Assembly: GCA_002725015.1 (NCBI GenBank)
Contig: PBQM01000062.1
Span: forward strand, 1-54,819
DNA from: Flavobacteriaceae bacterium
GTDB taxonomy: Bacteria > Bacteroidota > Bacteroidia > Flavobacteriales > Flavobacteriaceae
Direction: 5' to 3'
DNA: 54,819 nt
Positions 8,590-18,538 of the stretch are shown here, piece by piece (positions within the stretch are counted from its first letter, which is position 1; the number at the start of each line of letters is the position of its first letter). The notes under the pieces are model-generated. The model was given only the letters and a program-made list of their open reading frames with translations, ran no database searches and was not told where the DNA came from. Made by a program: the position numbers and the translations under genes.

Positions 8590-10419
8590 ATGAGAGAAAT
8601 TATTGTACAATTATGGCCCTTTATTAGGAATTACAAAAAACACGTGGTTCTAAATATTGTCTTTAATTTACTGTATGCCGCTTTCAGTACCCTGGCATTT
8701 GTTTCTTTGATTCCCATGCTTAATGTTTTATTTGACAAAACTCAAAAAATCACAAAAGCGCCCCATTGGAAAGGGTTGGCAGATCTTAAGAACTATGCCA
8801 ATGATACCCTAAATTACAAGCTTACTGCATTTTTGGAAGCTGGCAATGCTCAAATGGCATTGTTGATCGTAGTTGGGATTGTTATCAGTACTTTTTTTCT
8901 TAAAAATCTATTTGGATACCTTTCCATGCAACATGTCATGTATCTCAAGAATGGAGTTTTGACAGATTTGAGAAAACACATGTACAAACACATCATTGAA
9001 CTTCCTGTAAGTTTTTATGCCAAACGGAAAAAAGGGGATATAATGGCCAGAATTTTAGGCGATATTAATGAAATGCAAAATTCCTTTTTTATCATTCTAG
9101 AACTCATCATCAGAGAACCCTTAACTATTGTATTTTCATTGGTAGTCATGTTCACTTTGAGTTGGCAACTGTCTATTTTTGTACTGTTTTTTATCCCGAT
9201 TACAGGATTTTTAATTTCTCAAATTGGAAAGCGACTAAAGCGACAATCTCTCAAGGCACAACAAGAATCTGGTCAGCTTATTTCAACAGTCGAAGAAACA
9301 CTCTCGGGCCTAAAAATTATAAAGAGTTACAATGCAGAATCCAATTTCAAAAAACGTTTTTCAAATTCAGCCGACACCATTTTAAAATTGATGAACAAAA
9401 TTGGTCTAAAAAATAATTTAGCAGGACCCTTAAGTGAGTTCTTAGGAATCATCACCATCGCAGTACTTTTGTGGTATGGAGGCAAACTGGTACTCATTGA
9501 AGAAGTGATTCAAGGCACTACATTTATTGGGTTTATGGGACTGGCTTATGGAATTTTAACACCTGCAAAAGCCATCAGCAAAGCTTCATACAAAGTTAAG
9601 AATGGGATTGCCGCTGCCGATCGAGTGTTTGAGGTTTTAGAAACTGAAGACAGCATGCCAAATCATAAAAATGCCAAAGAGTTGTCAGATTTTAAATCTG
9701 CCATTGAACTTAAGGATGTGGTGTTCAAATATGAAAATGAAAATATTTTGACAGGGTTTTCTTTGGCTGTAAAAAAGGGGCAAACCGTGGCCTTGGTTGG
9801 ACAATCTGGAAGTGGTAAATCTACAATAGCAAGTTTGCTAACCCGTTTTTATGACCTTGAAAAGGGTTCCATACGCATAGATGGAACTGATATTAAAAAA
9901 TTCAGCAAATCTTCCCTTAGATCTCAAATTGGCTTGGTAACTCAAGATTCCATTTTATTTAACAACAGCATAAAAAACAATTTAAAAGTTGGAAATGAAA
10001 ACGCCACTGATAAAGCACTAATTGAGGCGCTCAAAGTGGCCAATGCGTGGGAGTTTGTAAAGGATTTGCCCGACGGTATAGAGACGAATATTGGAGATGC
10101 TGGCAACAGCCTTTCTGGTGGACAAAAACAACGTCTAAGCATCGCCAGAGCTGTTTTAAAAAATGCACCCATTATGATTTTGGATGAGGCCACCTCCGCT
10201 TTGGATACAGAAAGCGAGCGATTGGTACAACAAGCCCTTGAAAATATAATGAAAAACCGCACTTCAATCGTGATTGCACACCGGCTCTCAACGATTCAAA
10301 ATGCCGACCAAATCATCGTAATGAAAGCTGGAAAAATTGTTGAACAGGGCCAACACAAAGAACTCCTAAAAAAACAAGGTATGTACCATAAATTGGTGCT
10401 AATGCAGTCTCTAGATTAA
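8590..10419 (+). CDS. ABC transporter, fused permease/ATP-binding (MsbA-like)
   Basis: Six-TM domain, Walker A GQSGSGKST, signature LSGGQKQRLSIARA, Walker B MILDEATSALD. Confidence 0.95.
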   Translation: MREIIVQLWPFIRNYKKHVVLNIVFNLLYAAFSTLAFVSLIPMLNVLFDKTQKITKAPHWKGLADLKNYANDTLNYKLTAFLEAGNAQMALLIVVGIVISTFFLKNLFGYLSMQHVMYLKNGVLTDLRKHMYKHIIELPVSFYAKRKKGDIMARILGDINEMQNSFFIILELIIREPLTIVFSLVVMFTLSWQLSIFVLFFIPITGFLISQIGKRLKRQSLKAQQESGQLISTVEETLSGLKIIKSYNAESNFKKRFSNSADTILKLMNKIGLKNNLAGPLSEFLGIITIAVLLWYGGKLVLIEEVIQGTTFIGFMGLAYGILTPAKAISKASYKVKNGIAAADRVFEVLETEDSMPNHKNAKELSDFKSAIELKDVVFKYENENILTGFSLAVKKGQTVALVGQSGSGKSTIASLLTRFYDLEKGSIRIDGTDIKKFSKSSLRSQIGLVTQDSILFNNSIKNNLKVGNENATDKALIEALKVANAWEFVKDLPDGIETNIGDAGNSLSGGQKQRLSIARAVLKNAPIMILDEATSALDTESERLVQQALENIMKNRTSIVIAHRLSTIQNADQIIVMKAGKIVEQGQHKELLKKQGMYHKLVLMQSLD

Positions 10420-10453
10420 AGTTGAAACGGCCTTGATCGTTACTTTTTTGAAA

Positions 10454-11473
10454 TTACTTGAAAGATAATTTTGAAATTCTACCGCTTCCAGCTGCAAATG
10501 CTACACTGTCATTTAAAAAGCGAATGGTGTAGTAACCCTGATCACTCAAGTGTTTCCAACGCTTTCCAGCATCTGCGGAATAATCTATACCCTGAAATCC
10601 CAAAGCAACCATCCCTATTGCCTTTGAATTGGGAATAAATTGAATACAACTTCTATATGAGGGGACATTTACGCCTTGTATCGGCTGCCAAGTTTGTCCT
10701 CCGTCAGTGGTTTTGACCACCGTATTAAAATTTGCTTTAGGATTTGTATAATCTCCCCCAACAGCAATTCCATTTTTTTCATCGTAAAAATCAATGCTGT
10801 AAATCCCAGTTGTTTGACTGCCTTGCACTATTGGTGTGTTAAAAATACGCCATGTAACTCCTTTATCTTCCGAATAAAGTATGCGGCTGACCGCGCCCCC
10901 ACTGGCCAACCAAACCTTGTCACCAAAGATCGAAATATTGGTATCACTGGCTGCAAATGCAGCTTCACCCTCAACGGTTTTTGGAAGTTGGCTACAAGGT
11001 ATTTTAGACCATTGCCTGCCAGCATCTCTTGTGATTAATATACTTATACAACCATCAGTAGGATCCCCCATTGCAATGCCCTCTTGGGAATTCCAAAAAT
11101 CAATACTGTCATAAAAAACACTTGGATGTTTCTCAAAATAAACCAAAACTGAGTCTCTGTATAAGACCGCAGGGTTTCCAATACTCAGGCTAAAAAGAAC
11201 CCCATCAACCAAGGCTATGGATCGGATGTTAAAGGTGTCCTTAGAAAAGCGACTCTTAACTAGTGATTGTTTTTCTAGGTTATAGCGATAAACATCTCCA
11301 AGAGACGAAACCGCTACAACATTTTTTTGAGTCAACTCTAGAGCTCTGATATTCATAAGGGAATCCGCTGCAAGGGTTTCAATTTCAAGTTTATTGAAAG
11401 GGGATAAATTTTTGTCTAGAGAACTGCAATTCAAGAAAAGTACAGTACTTAAAAACCCTAAAAAATAGCGCAT
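10454..11473 (-). CDS. YCF48/BNR-repeat-type beta-propeller protein, probable lipoprotein
   Basis: Start set at MRYFLGFLSTVLFLNCSS; repeats such as GDPTDGCISILITRDAGRQW and VVKTTDGGQTWQPI. Confidence 0.78.
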   Translation of the reverse strand: MRYFLGFLSTVLFLNCSSLDKNLSPFNKLEIETLAADSLMNIRALELTQKNVVAVSSLGDVYRYNLEKQSLVKSRFSKDTFNIRSIALVDGVLFSLSIGNPAVLYRDSVLVYFEKHPSVFYDSIDFWNSQEGIAMGDPTDGCISILITRDAGRQWSKIPCSQLPKTVEGEAAFAASDTNISIFGDKVWLASGGAVSRILYSEDKGVTWRIFNTPIVQGSQTTGIYSIDFYDEKNGIAVGGDYTNPKANFNTVVKTTDGGQTWQPIQGVNVPSYRSCIQFIPNSKAIGMVALGFQGIDYSADAGKRWKHLSDQGYYTIRFLNDSVAFAAGSGRISKLSFK

Positions 11474-11538
11474 TGTTATTAAATTTAATTGGAAAATCAA
11501 TATACATATTTATATAATGTCAAACCGTTTATTAAATG

Positions 11539-11546
11539 TAACTTTG
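11539..11546 (+). promoter_or_regulatory. -7 element TAACTTTG upstream of RsmB-like gene
   Basis: Exact TAnnTTTG, 19 nt before ATG 11566. Confidence 0.5.
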
Positions 11547-11565
11547 TCAAAGTAATTAACAGTTT

Positions 11566-12783
11566 ATGCGTTTACACAGAAATTTATGCTTTGCCGTTAT
11601 TGATGGAATATTAGAAGTATTTAATGATGCTAAATATGCTGATAAAGTAATTCAATCCCTATTAAAACGCGACAAGCGCTGGGGAAGTCGCGATCGCGGT
11701 TTTATAGCAGAAACAACCTACGACATTGTGCGCTGGAAACGCCTTTACGCAGAAATTGCAGAAGTTAAAGCGCCATTTAGCCGCGTTGATGCCTGGCGGC
11801 TGTTTGCTGTATGGGCTACCTTGAGAGGTATTAAACTTCCAGATTGGAAATATTTTGAAAACACCCCTACAAGAAAAATCAAGGGTCGATTTGATGAAGC
11901 CTGTAAAACAAGAAAGCTCAGAGAGTCAATACCTGACTGGATTGATGAGCTTGGAGTCAAAGAATTGGGAAAAATAACTTGGACAAAGGAGTTGGCCAAA
12001 CAAAATGAACAAGCCGAGGTTATTTTAAGAGTAAACACGCTCAAGACAACCAAAGAAGCACTTCAAAAAGCATTGCTTTCGGAAGATATTGAAAGCCTTG
12101 AAATTAAAGGCTACCCCGATGCGCTTAAATTGGTTAAACGCCACAATGTATTTAGAACTGAGGTCTTTAAAAAGGGATGGTTTGAAGTGCAAGATGCCTC
12201 CTCACAACTTGTGGCTGCCTTTTTGGAAGTTCGTCCCGGAATGAAAGTTGTAGATACTTGTGCAGGTGCTGGCGGCAAGACATTGCAGCTGTCAGCATTG
12301 ATGCAAAATAAAGGATCCCTTATTGCAATGGACATATACGAAAGTAAACTTAAAAAATTAAAAATTAGGGCAAAACGAAATGGTGTCCACAATATAGATT
12401 TGCGGCTTATAGAATCCACCAAACCCATCAAAAAATTAAAAGAAAAAGCGGACCGTCTCTTGATTGATGCGCCATGCTCAGGCTTGGGTGTATTGAGGCG
12501 AAATCCAGATACTAAATGGAAACTACAGCCTGATTTTTTTGAAAATATAAAAAAAATACAGCAACAACTGTTACAAGACTATTCTAAAATATTAAAACCT
12601 GGTGGAAAAATGGTTTATGCAACATGTTCTGTACTGCCCTCGGAAAATCAAGATCAAATCGCAGCTTTTTTAGCATCTGAAAAAGGCCAAGCATTTAGAT
12701 TTGTTAAAGACAATAGTATCTTGGCACATCAAAGTGGTTATGATGGTTTTTATATGGCGCTCCTTGAAAAATTTATCTTATGA
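11566..12783 (+). CDS. RsmB/NOP-family RNA (cytosine-C5) methyltransferase
   Basis: VVDTCAGAGGKTLQLSALM, LIDAPCSGLGVLRRNPDTKW, YATCSVLPSENQDQI. Confidence 0.92.
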   Translation: MRLHRNLCFAVIDGILEVFNDAKYADKVIQSLLKRDKRWGSRDRGFIAETTYDIVRWKRLYAEIAEVKAPFSRVDAWRLFAVWATLRGIKLPDWKYFENTPTRKIKGRFDEACKTRKLRESIPDWIDELGVKELGKITWTKELAKQNEQAEVILRVNTLKTTKEALQKALLSEDIESLEIKGYPDALKLVKRHNVFRTEVFKKGWFEVQDASSQLVAAFLEVRPGMKVVDTCAGAGGKTLQLSALMQNKGSLIAMDIYESKLKKLKIRAKRNGVHNIDLRLIESTKPIKKLKEKADRLLIDAPCSGLGVLRRNPDTKWKLQPDFFENIKKIQQQLLQDYSKILKPGGKMVYATCSVLPSENQDQIAAFLASEKGQAFRFVKDNSILAHQSGYDGFYMALLEKFIL

Positions 12784-14633
12784 AACAACCTATCACATTA
12801 TTTTTAATATTTTCCCTCTCTTTGGCATTTGCACAAATTCCCAATGGATATTATAACAACGCCACAGGAAATGGCTATCAACTTAAAACACAACTTTATA
12901 ATATAATAAATCAACAAAACGATCAGGGTTACAGTGCGATTGATGGTTTTTTTAGAGAATATGACCTAGATAATTATTACGAAAATAATTACAGCATTCT
13001 AGACATTTATTCAGAAAATCCCAACGGTCAAGACCCCTACAATTTTACGCCAAATATTGACGAATGTGGTAGTTATTCTGGGGAGGGTGATTGTTATAAT
13101 AAAGAACATATCATTCCAAAATCTGTTTTTAATGAAAATCCGCCCATGCAAGGAGACGCCCACCAACTCTTGCCAACAGACGGCCGGGTCAATGGTCTTC
13201 GGGGCAACTTTCCTATGGGACGTGTTGATGACAACAACCTGGCCTCTCAATCTGGAATTTCAAATCCTACACAAAATGGATCAAAATTGGGTTACAACCT
13301 AGACATTGGTTATTCTCAGGGATACTCAGAAACTGTTTTTGAACCCATTGATGAATTTAAAGGGGATGTAGCACGCATTTATTTTTATTTTGCTACACGC
13401 TATCAAAATCAAATTTCTAACTGGGATGACTATCCCATGTTTAACGGCAGTAGCAATCAAGTTTTTGAAACTGTTTTTTTAAATATTTTACTTGAGTGGC
13501 ACAATATGGATCCTGTGTCCCAAAAAGAGATTGATCGAAATGATGCTATTTACTACCACCATCAGGGCAATCGCAACCCTTTTGTAGACCACCCAGAATA
13601 TGTCAATGTTATTTGGAATCCTCAAGATGATGACCAGGCTCCCAGCAGTCCTACCAATCTGGAAGCATTTAACCCCTCACCCAGCAGTATTGATTTAAAT
13701 TGGGATGCATCCACGGATAATATTGGTGTAAGCAGTTACGATATTTATATTGCCGGAGGGTTTTACAGCAATATAAATTCCACATCAGCCACTGTAATTG
13801 GACTGAGTTCAGAGACCAATTATTGTTTTACAGTCACCGCTAAAGATGCGAATAACAACAGCTCATTGCCTTCAAATCAAGCTTGTGAAACTACAACAAA
13901 TGGAAATTCAGGCAATCCAGACCTTTTCTTCTCTGAATATATGGAAGGGAGTGGCAATAACAAAGCCTTGGAGATTGCTAATTTTTCAGGAAACTATATT
14001 GATTTGTCAAATTACGAACTAAAGCTGAGCTCCAATGGAAATAGTGGTTGGACCATAAATTACAGTTTCCCAAACAATGCGGGTGTTGACAATGCTGATG
14101 TATATGTCGTTATGAATGGAGGCGCTTCAATATGTACCGATGTAGATGATAATTTAAATAACAGCATCACTGGATTCAATGGGAACGATGCAATTGGACT
14201 GTTTAAAAATGGCGTTTTGATTGATATATTAGGGACCCTTGGAAACAGCAGTGATTATGCAAAAAACACCACCCTAGTTCGCAATGCAGATATCGCAGTC
14301 GGCAGTACTGTTTTTAATGCAACTGAATGGAGCAATTATCCTATTAATACCTGCGAAAATTTAGGATCCCATACACAAACACTTGGAAATTTTATAACAG
14401 ACAATAATATTGTGAATTTATATCCAAATCCGCTGTCAAAAAACACACTTTATATCAAAACTTTGGAAGCTATAAAACTTGAAATCTACGCCATTAACGG
14501 ATTAAAAATATACGAGAGCAGGCTTCAAGCTGGAGAAAACAGACTTTTATTTGATGATTTAAAATCTGGTATTTATATTTTTAAATTTCAAAGCGCTTTA
14601 AAATCTTGGGTACATAAAATTATTAGATTATAA
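12780..14633 (+). CDS. Secreted endonuclease I family nuclease with fibronectin type III, lamin-tail and T9SS sorting domains
   Basis: Signal peptide; CYNKEHIIPKSVF...GDAHQLLPTDGRVNGLRGNFPMG (EndA fold); SPTNLEAFNPSPSSIDLNWDAS FN3; FFSEYMEGSGNNKALEIANF LTD; NIVNLYPNPLSKNTLYI...W sorting tail. Confidence 0.92.
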   Translation: MKQPITLFLIFSLSLAFAQIPNGYYNNATGNGYQLKTQLYNIINQQNDQGYSAIDGFFREYDLDNYYENNYSILDIYSENPNGQDPYNFTPNIDECGSYSGEGDCYNKEHIIPKSVFNENPPMQGDAHQLLPTDGRVNGLRGNFPMGRVDDNNLASQSGISNPTQNGSKLGYNLDIGYSQGYSETVFEPIDEFKGDVARIYFYFATRYQNQISNWDDYPMFNGSSNQVFETVFLNILLEWHNMDPVSQKEIDRNDAIYYHHQGNRNPFVDHPEYVNVIWNPQDDDQAPSSPTNLEAFNPSPSSIDLNWDASTDNIGVSSYDIYIAGGFYSNINSTSATVIGLSSETNYCFTVTAKDANNNSSLPSNQACETTTNGNSGNPDLFFSEYMEGSGNNKALEIANFSGNYIDLSNYELKLSSNGNSGWTINYSFPNNAGVDNADVYVVMNGGASICTDVDDNLNNSITGFNGNDAIGLFKNGVLIDILGTLGNSSDYAKNTTLVRNADIAVGSTVFNATEWSNYPINTCENLGSHTQTLGNFITDNNIVNLYPNPLSKNTLYIKTLEAIKLEIYAINGLKIYESRLQAGENRLLFDDLKSGIYIFKFQSALKSWVHKIIRL

Positions 14634-14670
14634 AAATTTTAAATCTGAGCCAATATCAGCTGTTCAAAAC

Positions 14671-14680
14671 TTGTGGATAA
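14671..14680 (-). promoter_or_regulatory. Candidate DnaA box (TTATCCACAA)
   Basis: TTGTGGATAA on + strand in the endA-like/purL intergenic region. Confidence 0.35.
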
Positions 14681-14729
14681 TACACAAAAATCGCTGTAAA
14701 AAAGCATGTAAAATCAATACAAAAAAATT

Positions 14730-14737
14730 TAATTTTG
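14730..14737 (+). promoter_or_regulatory. -7 element TAATTTTG upstream of purL
   Basis: Exact TAnnTTTG match, 28 nt before ATG 14766. Confidence 0.45.
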
Positions 14738-14765
14738 TAGGGATTCTTAATCCAACCTCCAGCGC

Positions 14766-17700
14766 ATGATTCACTTTTTTGGTAATGCTCAAAACAGCGT
14801 CTTTGCCGTGCAGGCATCAAAAGCATTTTCAAAACAAACCGTCGCTAAACTCATATGGCTTTTTGGAAATCAACCCAAAATTGAAACCATGGCTATTGAG
14901 ACCCCATTTATTGGACCAAGAGCCGCCATGATCACGCCATGGAGCACCAACGCCGTAGAGATAACGCAGAACATGGGTATTACAGGCATTCTTCGCATCG
15001 AGAAATTTCAGGCTATAAATGAAAATTTCAAAGGCTTTGATCCAATGATATCAGAAAAATTTAAGGCCTTAAATCAATCTATTTTTGATATTGATATCAC
15101 TCCTGAACCCATCCTAAAAATCAATGATATTGGAGCCTATGACAAACAACAAGGCTTGTCTCTAAGCGAAGAAGAAATCGATTACCTTGAAAAAATAAGC
15201 GAAAAGATTGGACGCCCACTAACCGATTCAGAAGTTTTTGGATTTTCCCAAGTCAATTCTGAACACTGTCGACATAAAATTTTCAATGGCAGTTTTGTAA
15301 TCGATGGTGAGGAACAACCTACTTCCCTGTTCAAACTCATCAAAGAAACCTCCAAACTAAACCCTGACAATATAATTTCAGCCTATAAAGACAATGTTGC
15401 TTTTATCAAAGGTCCTGTAGTTGAGCAATTTGCCCCAAAAAGAGCTGATATGCCTGATATTTACTCTACAAAAGATTTTGAGTCGGTGATTTCACTAAAA
15501 GCAGAAACCCACAACTTCCCAACAACTGTAGAGCCCTTTAACGGAGCGGCTACAGGATCGGGTGGTGAGATCAGAGATCGACTGGCGGGTGGAAAAGGGT
15601 CTTTGCCGTTGGCGGGAACAGCGGTTTATATGACTTCTTATTCGAGACTTTTAGACAACCGCCCTTGGGAAAGTGGCTTTAAAGAAAGGACTTGGCTTTA
15701 CCAAACCCCGATGGATATTTTAATCAAAGCCTCAAATGGGGCTTCCGATTTTGGAAACAAATTTGGGCAACCCCTTATTTGTGGCTCCATACTCACCTTT
15801 GAACACAGTGAACAGGCCATGCGGTTGGGTTTTGATAAAGTCATCATGCAAGCTGGTGGAATTGGCTATGGTAAATTAGATCAAGCCTTAAAAGACACCC
15901 CAAAAAAAGACGATAAAATTGTCATATTAGGAGGCGATAATTACAGAATTGGTATGGGTGGTGCAGCAGTATCTTCTGCCGATACAGGAGAATTTTCGTC
16001 GGGCATTGAACTCAATGCGGTTCAACGCTCCAACCCAGAAATGCAAAAACGAGCCGCCAATGCGATTCGTGGAATGATTGAGAGTGATGAAAACTTTATT
16101 GTTTCCATTCACGATCATGGAGCTGGAGGCCACCTCAATTGCTTGTCGGAATTGGTCGAAGATACAGGGGGGCATATCAATCTAGATGTTTTGCCTGTTG
16201 GAGACCCCACACTTTCTGACAAAGAGTTGGTTGGAAATGAATCCCAAGAACGCATGGGATTGGTCATTGCTGAAAAACACCTTGAAACCCTTCAAAAAAT
16301 TGCGGAACGCGAACGCTCCCCAATTTATAAGGTCGGAACCGTAACCAACGACCATCGTTTTGTATTTCAATCCGCTAAAAATGGCAATAAGCCCATGGAT
16401 TTTAATCTGGAAGATATGTTTGGAAGCTCTCCAAAAACAATCTTAGAAGACCAGCGATTGAAAAAAAACTACAAGCCCATTGACTATCAAGTTGAATTGG
16501 TGAAGTCATATATCGAACAAGTTCTTAAACTTGAAGCAGTGGCTTGCAAGGATTGGTTGACCAATAAAGTAGACCGCTGTGTCGGTGGAAAAGTGGCAAA
16601 ACAGCAATGTGTGGGCCCTTTACAATTGCCATTAAACAACCTCGGCGTCATGGCACTGGATTACAAAAGCGAGCACGGAGTGGCTACCAGTATCGGTCAT
16701 GCCCCCATAGCAGCACTCATTGACCCCACAGCAGGCAGTAGAAATGCCATAACCGAAGCCTTGACCAATATTGTGTGGGCACCTTTAGAGGGTGGGTTAA
16801 AAGGGGTCTCGCTGTCGGCCAACTGGATGTGGCCTTGTAAAAATCCTGGTGAAGATGCCAGACTTTATGAAGCGGTCAAAGGGGTTTCGGAATTTGCAAT
16901 AGGCTTGGGAATTAATGTTCCTACAGGAAAAGACTCTCTATCCATGAAACAAAAATACCCAGATGGAGATGTACTGTCTCCAGGAACGGTTGTCATATCT
17001 GCAGCAGCCCACTGCGATGGTATTTCCAAAGTTGTCGAACCGTTGTTTAAAAAAAATAAAGGGCCCATTTATTATATCAATATCTCTCAAGATGCCTTAA
17101 AATTAGGCGGCAGTTCTTTTGCGCAGATTCGCAACGGCATTGGACAAGAAGCCCCAAAGGTACAAAGTGCCGAATATGTGAAAGTGGTCTTTGACACCAT
17201 TCAAAAGCTAATTCGAGAGGAACAAATTGTCGCTGGACACGATATTGCATCAGGAGGCTTGATAACAAGTTTATTGGAGTTGTGTTTTTCAGACAATGAA
17301 TTAGGGGCAAATATTGATCTGAGTCTTCTAGGTGAAAAAGATCTGGTAAAAGTGCTGTTTTCAGAAAATCCCAGCTTGGTTATTCAATCCAAAGACCGCA
17401 GTGTTGAAGCGGTGTTTAAAAACAACGGAGTTGAGGCTATTCGCATAGGAAATGTCTTGAAAAACAGTAGACTGAAATTAAAAAATCATGACTCTGAATT
17501 AGAATTAAACATTGAAACTTACAGAGATTTCTGGTATGAGACCTCTTACTTACTAGATGATAAACAAACCGCCAATGGTCTTGCAAAATCACGCTTTGAA
17601 AATTATAAAAATCAAGCTTTAAACTATGTTTTCCCAACGAGCTTTGACGGGATACGGCCCAGTGAAAAGAATAAAAAAATTCGACCCAAAGCCGCGGTTA

Positions 17701-18440
17701 TAAGGGAGAAAGGTAGCAACTCCGAACGCGAAATGGCCAATGCCATGTACCTTGCTGGATTTGAAGTCAAAGATGTCCATATGACCGATTTAATTTCGGG
17801 CCGAGAGACTCTAGAAGACATCCAATTTATTGGGGCAGTTGGAGGCTTTAGCAACAGTGATGTTCTTGGATCGGCAAAAGGCTGGGCGGGCGCTTTTAAA
17901 TACAATGAAAAAGCTAAAAAAGCCCTTCAAAATTTCTTTTTAAGAAATGATACCTTATCGGTTGGTATTTGCAACGGCTGTCAGCTGTGGATGGAGTTGG
18001 ATTTAATCAATCCAGATCACAAACAACACGGTAAAATGACTTATAACGACTCCAAAAAGCACGAAAGTGCTTTCACTTCAGTCAGCATTCAAAAAAACAA
18101 TTCTGTGATGTTGTCTTCTTTTGAGGGGACTACTCTTGGTGTATGGATCTCACATGGAGAGGGAAAATTTACTTTGCCTTACCAAGAATCAAACTATAAT
18201 ATTGTAGCTAAATATGCCCATAAAGACTATCCACATAACCCCAATGGTTCCGACTTTAACACCGCCATGCTATGCGACTCAACAGGCAGACACTTGGTAA
18301 CCATGCCCCACATAGAACGGTCTATTTTTCCTTGGAATTGGGCCTATTATGCTGATGACAGAAAAGATGATGTTTCGCCATGGCTTGGAGCCTTTGAAAA
18401 TGCACGACAGTGGATTGAACAGTACAATGCTAAAATCTAA
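14766..18440 (+). CDS. purL: Phosphoribosylformylglycinamidine synthase (large, PurLQ fused)
   Basis: 1224 aa; QVNSEHCRHKIF, AETHNFPTTVEPF, C-terminal class I glutaminase GICNGCQLW. Confidence 0.96.
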   Translation: MIHFFGNAQNSVFAVQASKAFSKQTVAKLIWLFGNQPKIETMAIETPFIGPRAAMITPWSTNAVEITQNMGITGILRIEKFQAINENFKGFDPMISEKFKALNQSIFDIDITPEPILKINDIGAYDKQQGLSLSEEEIDYLEKISEKIGRPLTDSEVFGFSQVNSEHCRHKIFNGSFVIDGEEQPTSLFKLIKETSKLNPDNIISAYKDNVAFIKGPVVEQFAPKRADMPDIYSTKDFESVISLKAETHNFPTTVEPFNGAATGSGGEIRDRLAGGKGSLPLAGTAVYMTSYSRLLDNRPWESGFKERTWLYQTPMDILIKASNGASDFGNKFGQPLICGSILTFEHSEQAMRLGFDKVIMQAGGIGYGKLDQALKDTPKKDDKIVILGGDNYRIGMGGAAVSSADTGEFSSGIELNAVQRSNPEMQKRAANAIRGMIESDENFIVSIHDHGAGGHLNCLSELVEDTGGHINLDVLPVGDPTLSDKELVGNESQERMGLVIAEKHLETLQKIAERERSPIYKVGTVTNDHRFVFQSAKNGNKPMDFNLEDMFGSSPKTILEDQRLKKNYKPIDYQVELVKSYIEQVLKLEAVACKDWLTNKVDRCVGGKVAKQQCVGPLQLPLNNLGVMALDYKSEHGVATSIGHAPIAALIDPTAGSRNAITEALTNIVWAPLEGGLKGVSLSANWMWPCKNPGEDARLYEAVKGVSEFAIGLGINVPTGKDSLSMKQKYPDGDVLSPGTVVISAAAHCDGISKVVEPLFKKNKGPIYYINISQDALKLGGSSFAQIRNGIGQEAPKVQSAEYVKVVFDTIQKLIREEQIVAGHDIASGGLITSLLELCFSDNELGANIDLSLLGEKDLVKVLFSENPSLVIQSKDRSVEAVFKNNGVEAIRIGNVLKNSRLKLKNHDSELELNIETYRDFWYETSYLLDDKQTANGLAKSRFENYKNQALNYVFPTSFDGIRPSEKNKKIRPKAAVIREKGSNSEREMANAMYLAGFEVKDVHMTDLISGRETLEDIQFIGAVGGFSNSDVLGSAKGWAGAFKYNEKAKKALQNFFLRNDTLSVGICNGCQLWMELDLINPDHKQHGKMTYNDSKKHESAFTSVSIQKNNSVMLSSFEGTTLGVWISHGEGKFTLPYQESNYNIVAKYAHKDYPHNPNGSDFNTAMLCDSTGRHLVTMPHIERSIFPWNWAYYADDRKDDVSPWLGAFENARQWIEQYNAKI

Positions 18441-18486
18441 ACTTTGTATGAGTTATTTTACATAATTTACAATTTATCCTTTCTAA

Positions 18487-18516
18487 TTTGTTAAGTTTTT
18501 AAAAATCCTTACTTTG
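18487..18516 (+). promoter_or_regulatory. Putative promoter TTTG-N18-TTACTTTG for the AMP-ligase gene
   Basis: -33 TTTG (18487-18490) and near-consensus -7 (18509-18516), 22 nt before ATG. Confidence 0.45.
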
Positions 18517-18538
18517 CAGACTAAGAAATCCCAATAAA

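Noticed and set aside
9942-10262. 106-aa minus-strand ORF inside the ABC transporter ATPase domain
   Set aside because: Antisense shadow of conserved Walker/signature coding sequence.
10676-11038. 120-aa + strand ORF (and overlapping 10881-11114) antisense to the beta-propeller gene
   Set aside because: Fully antisense to a well-supported CDS, no promoter, no recognisable family; typical shadow ORF.
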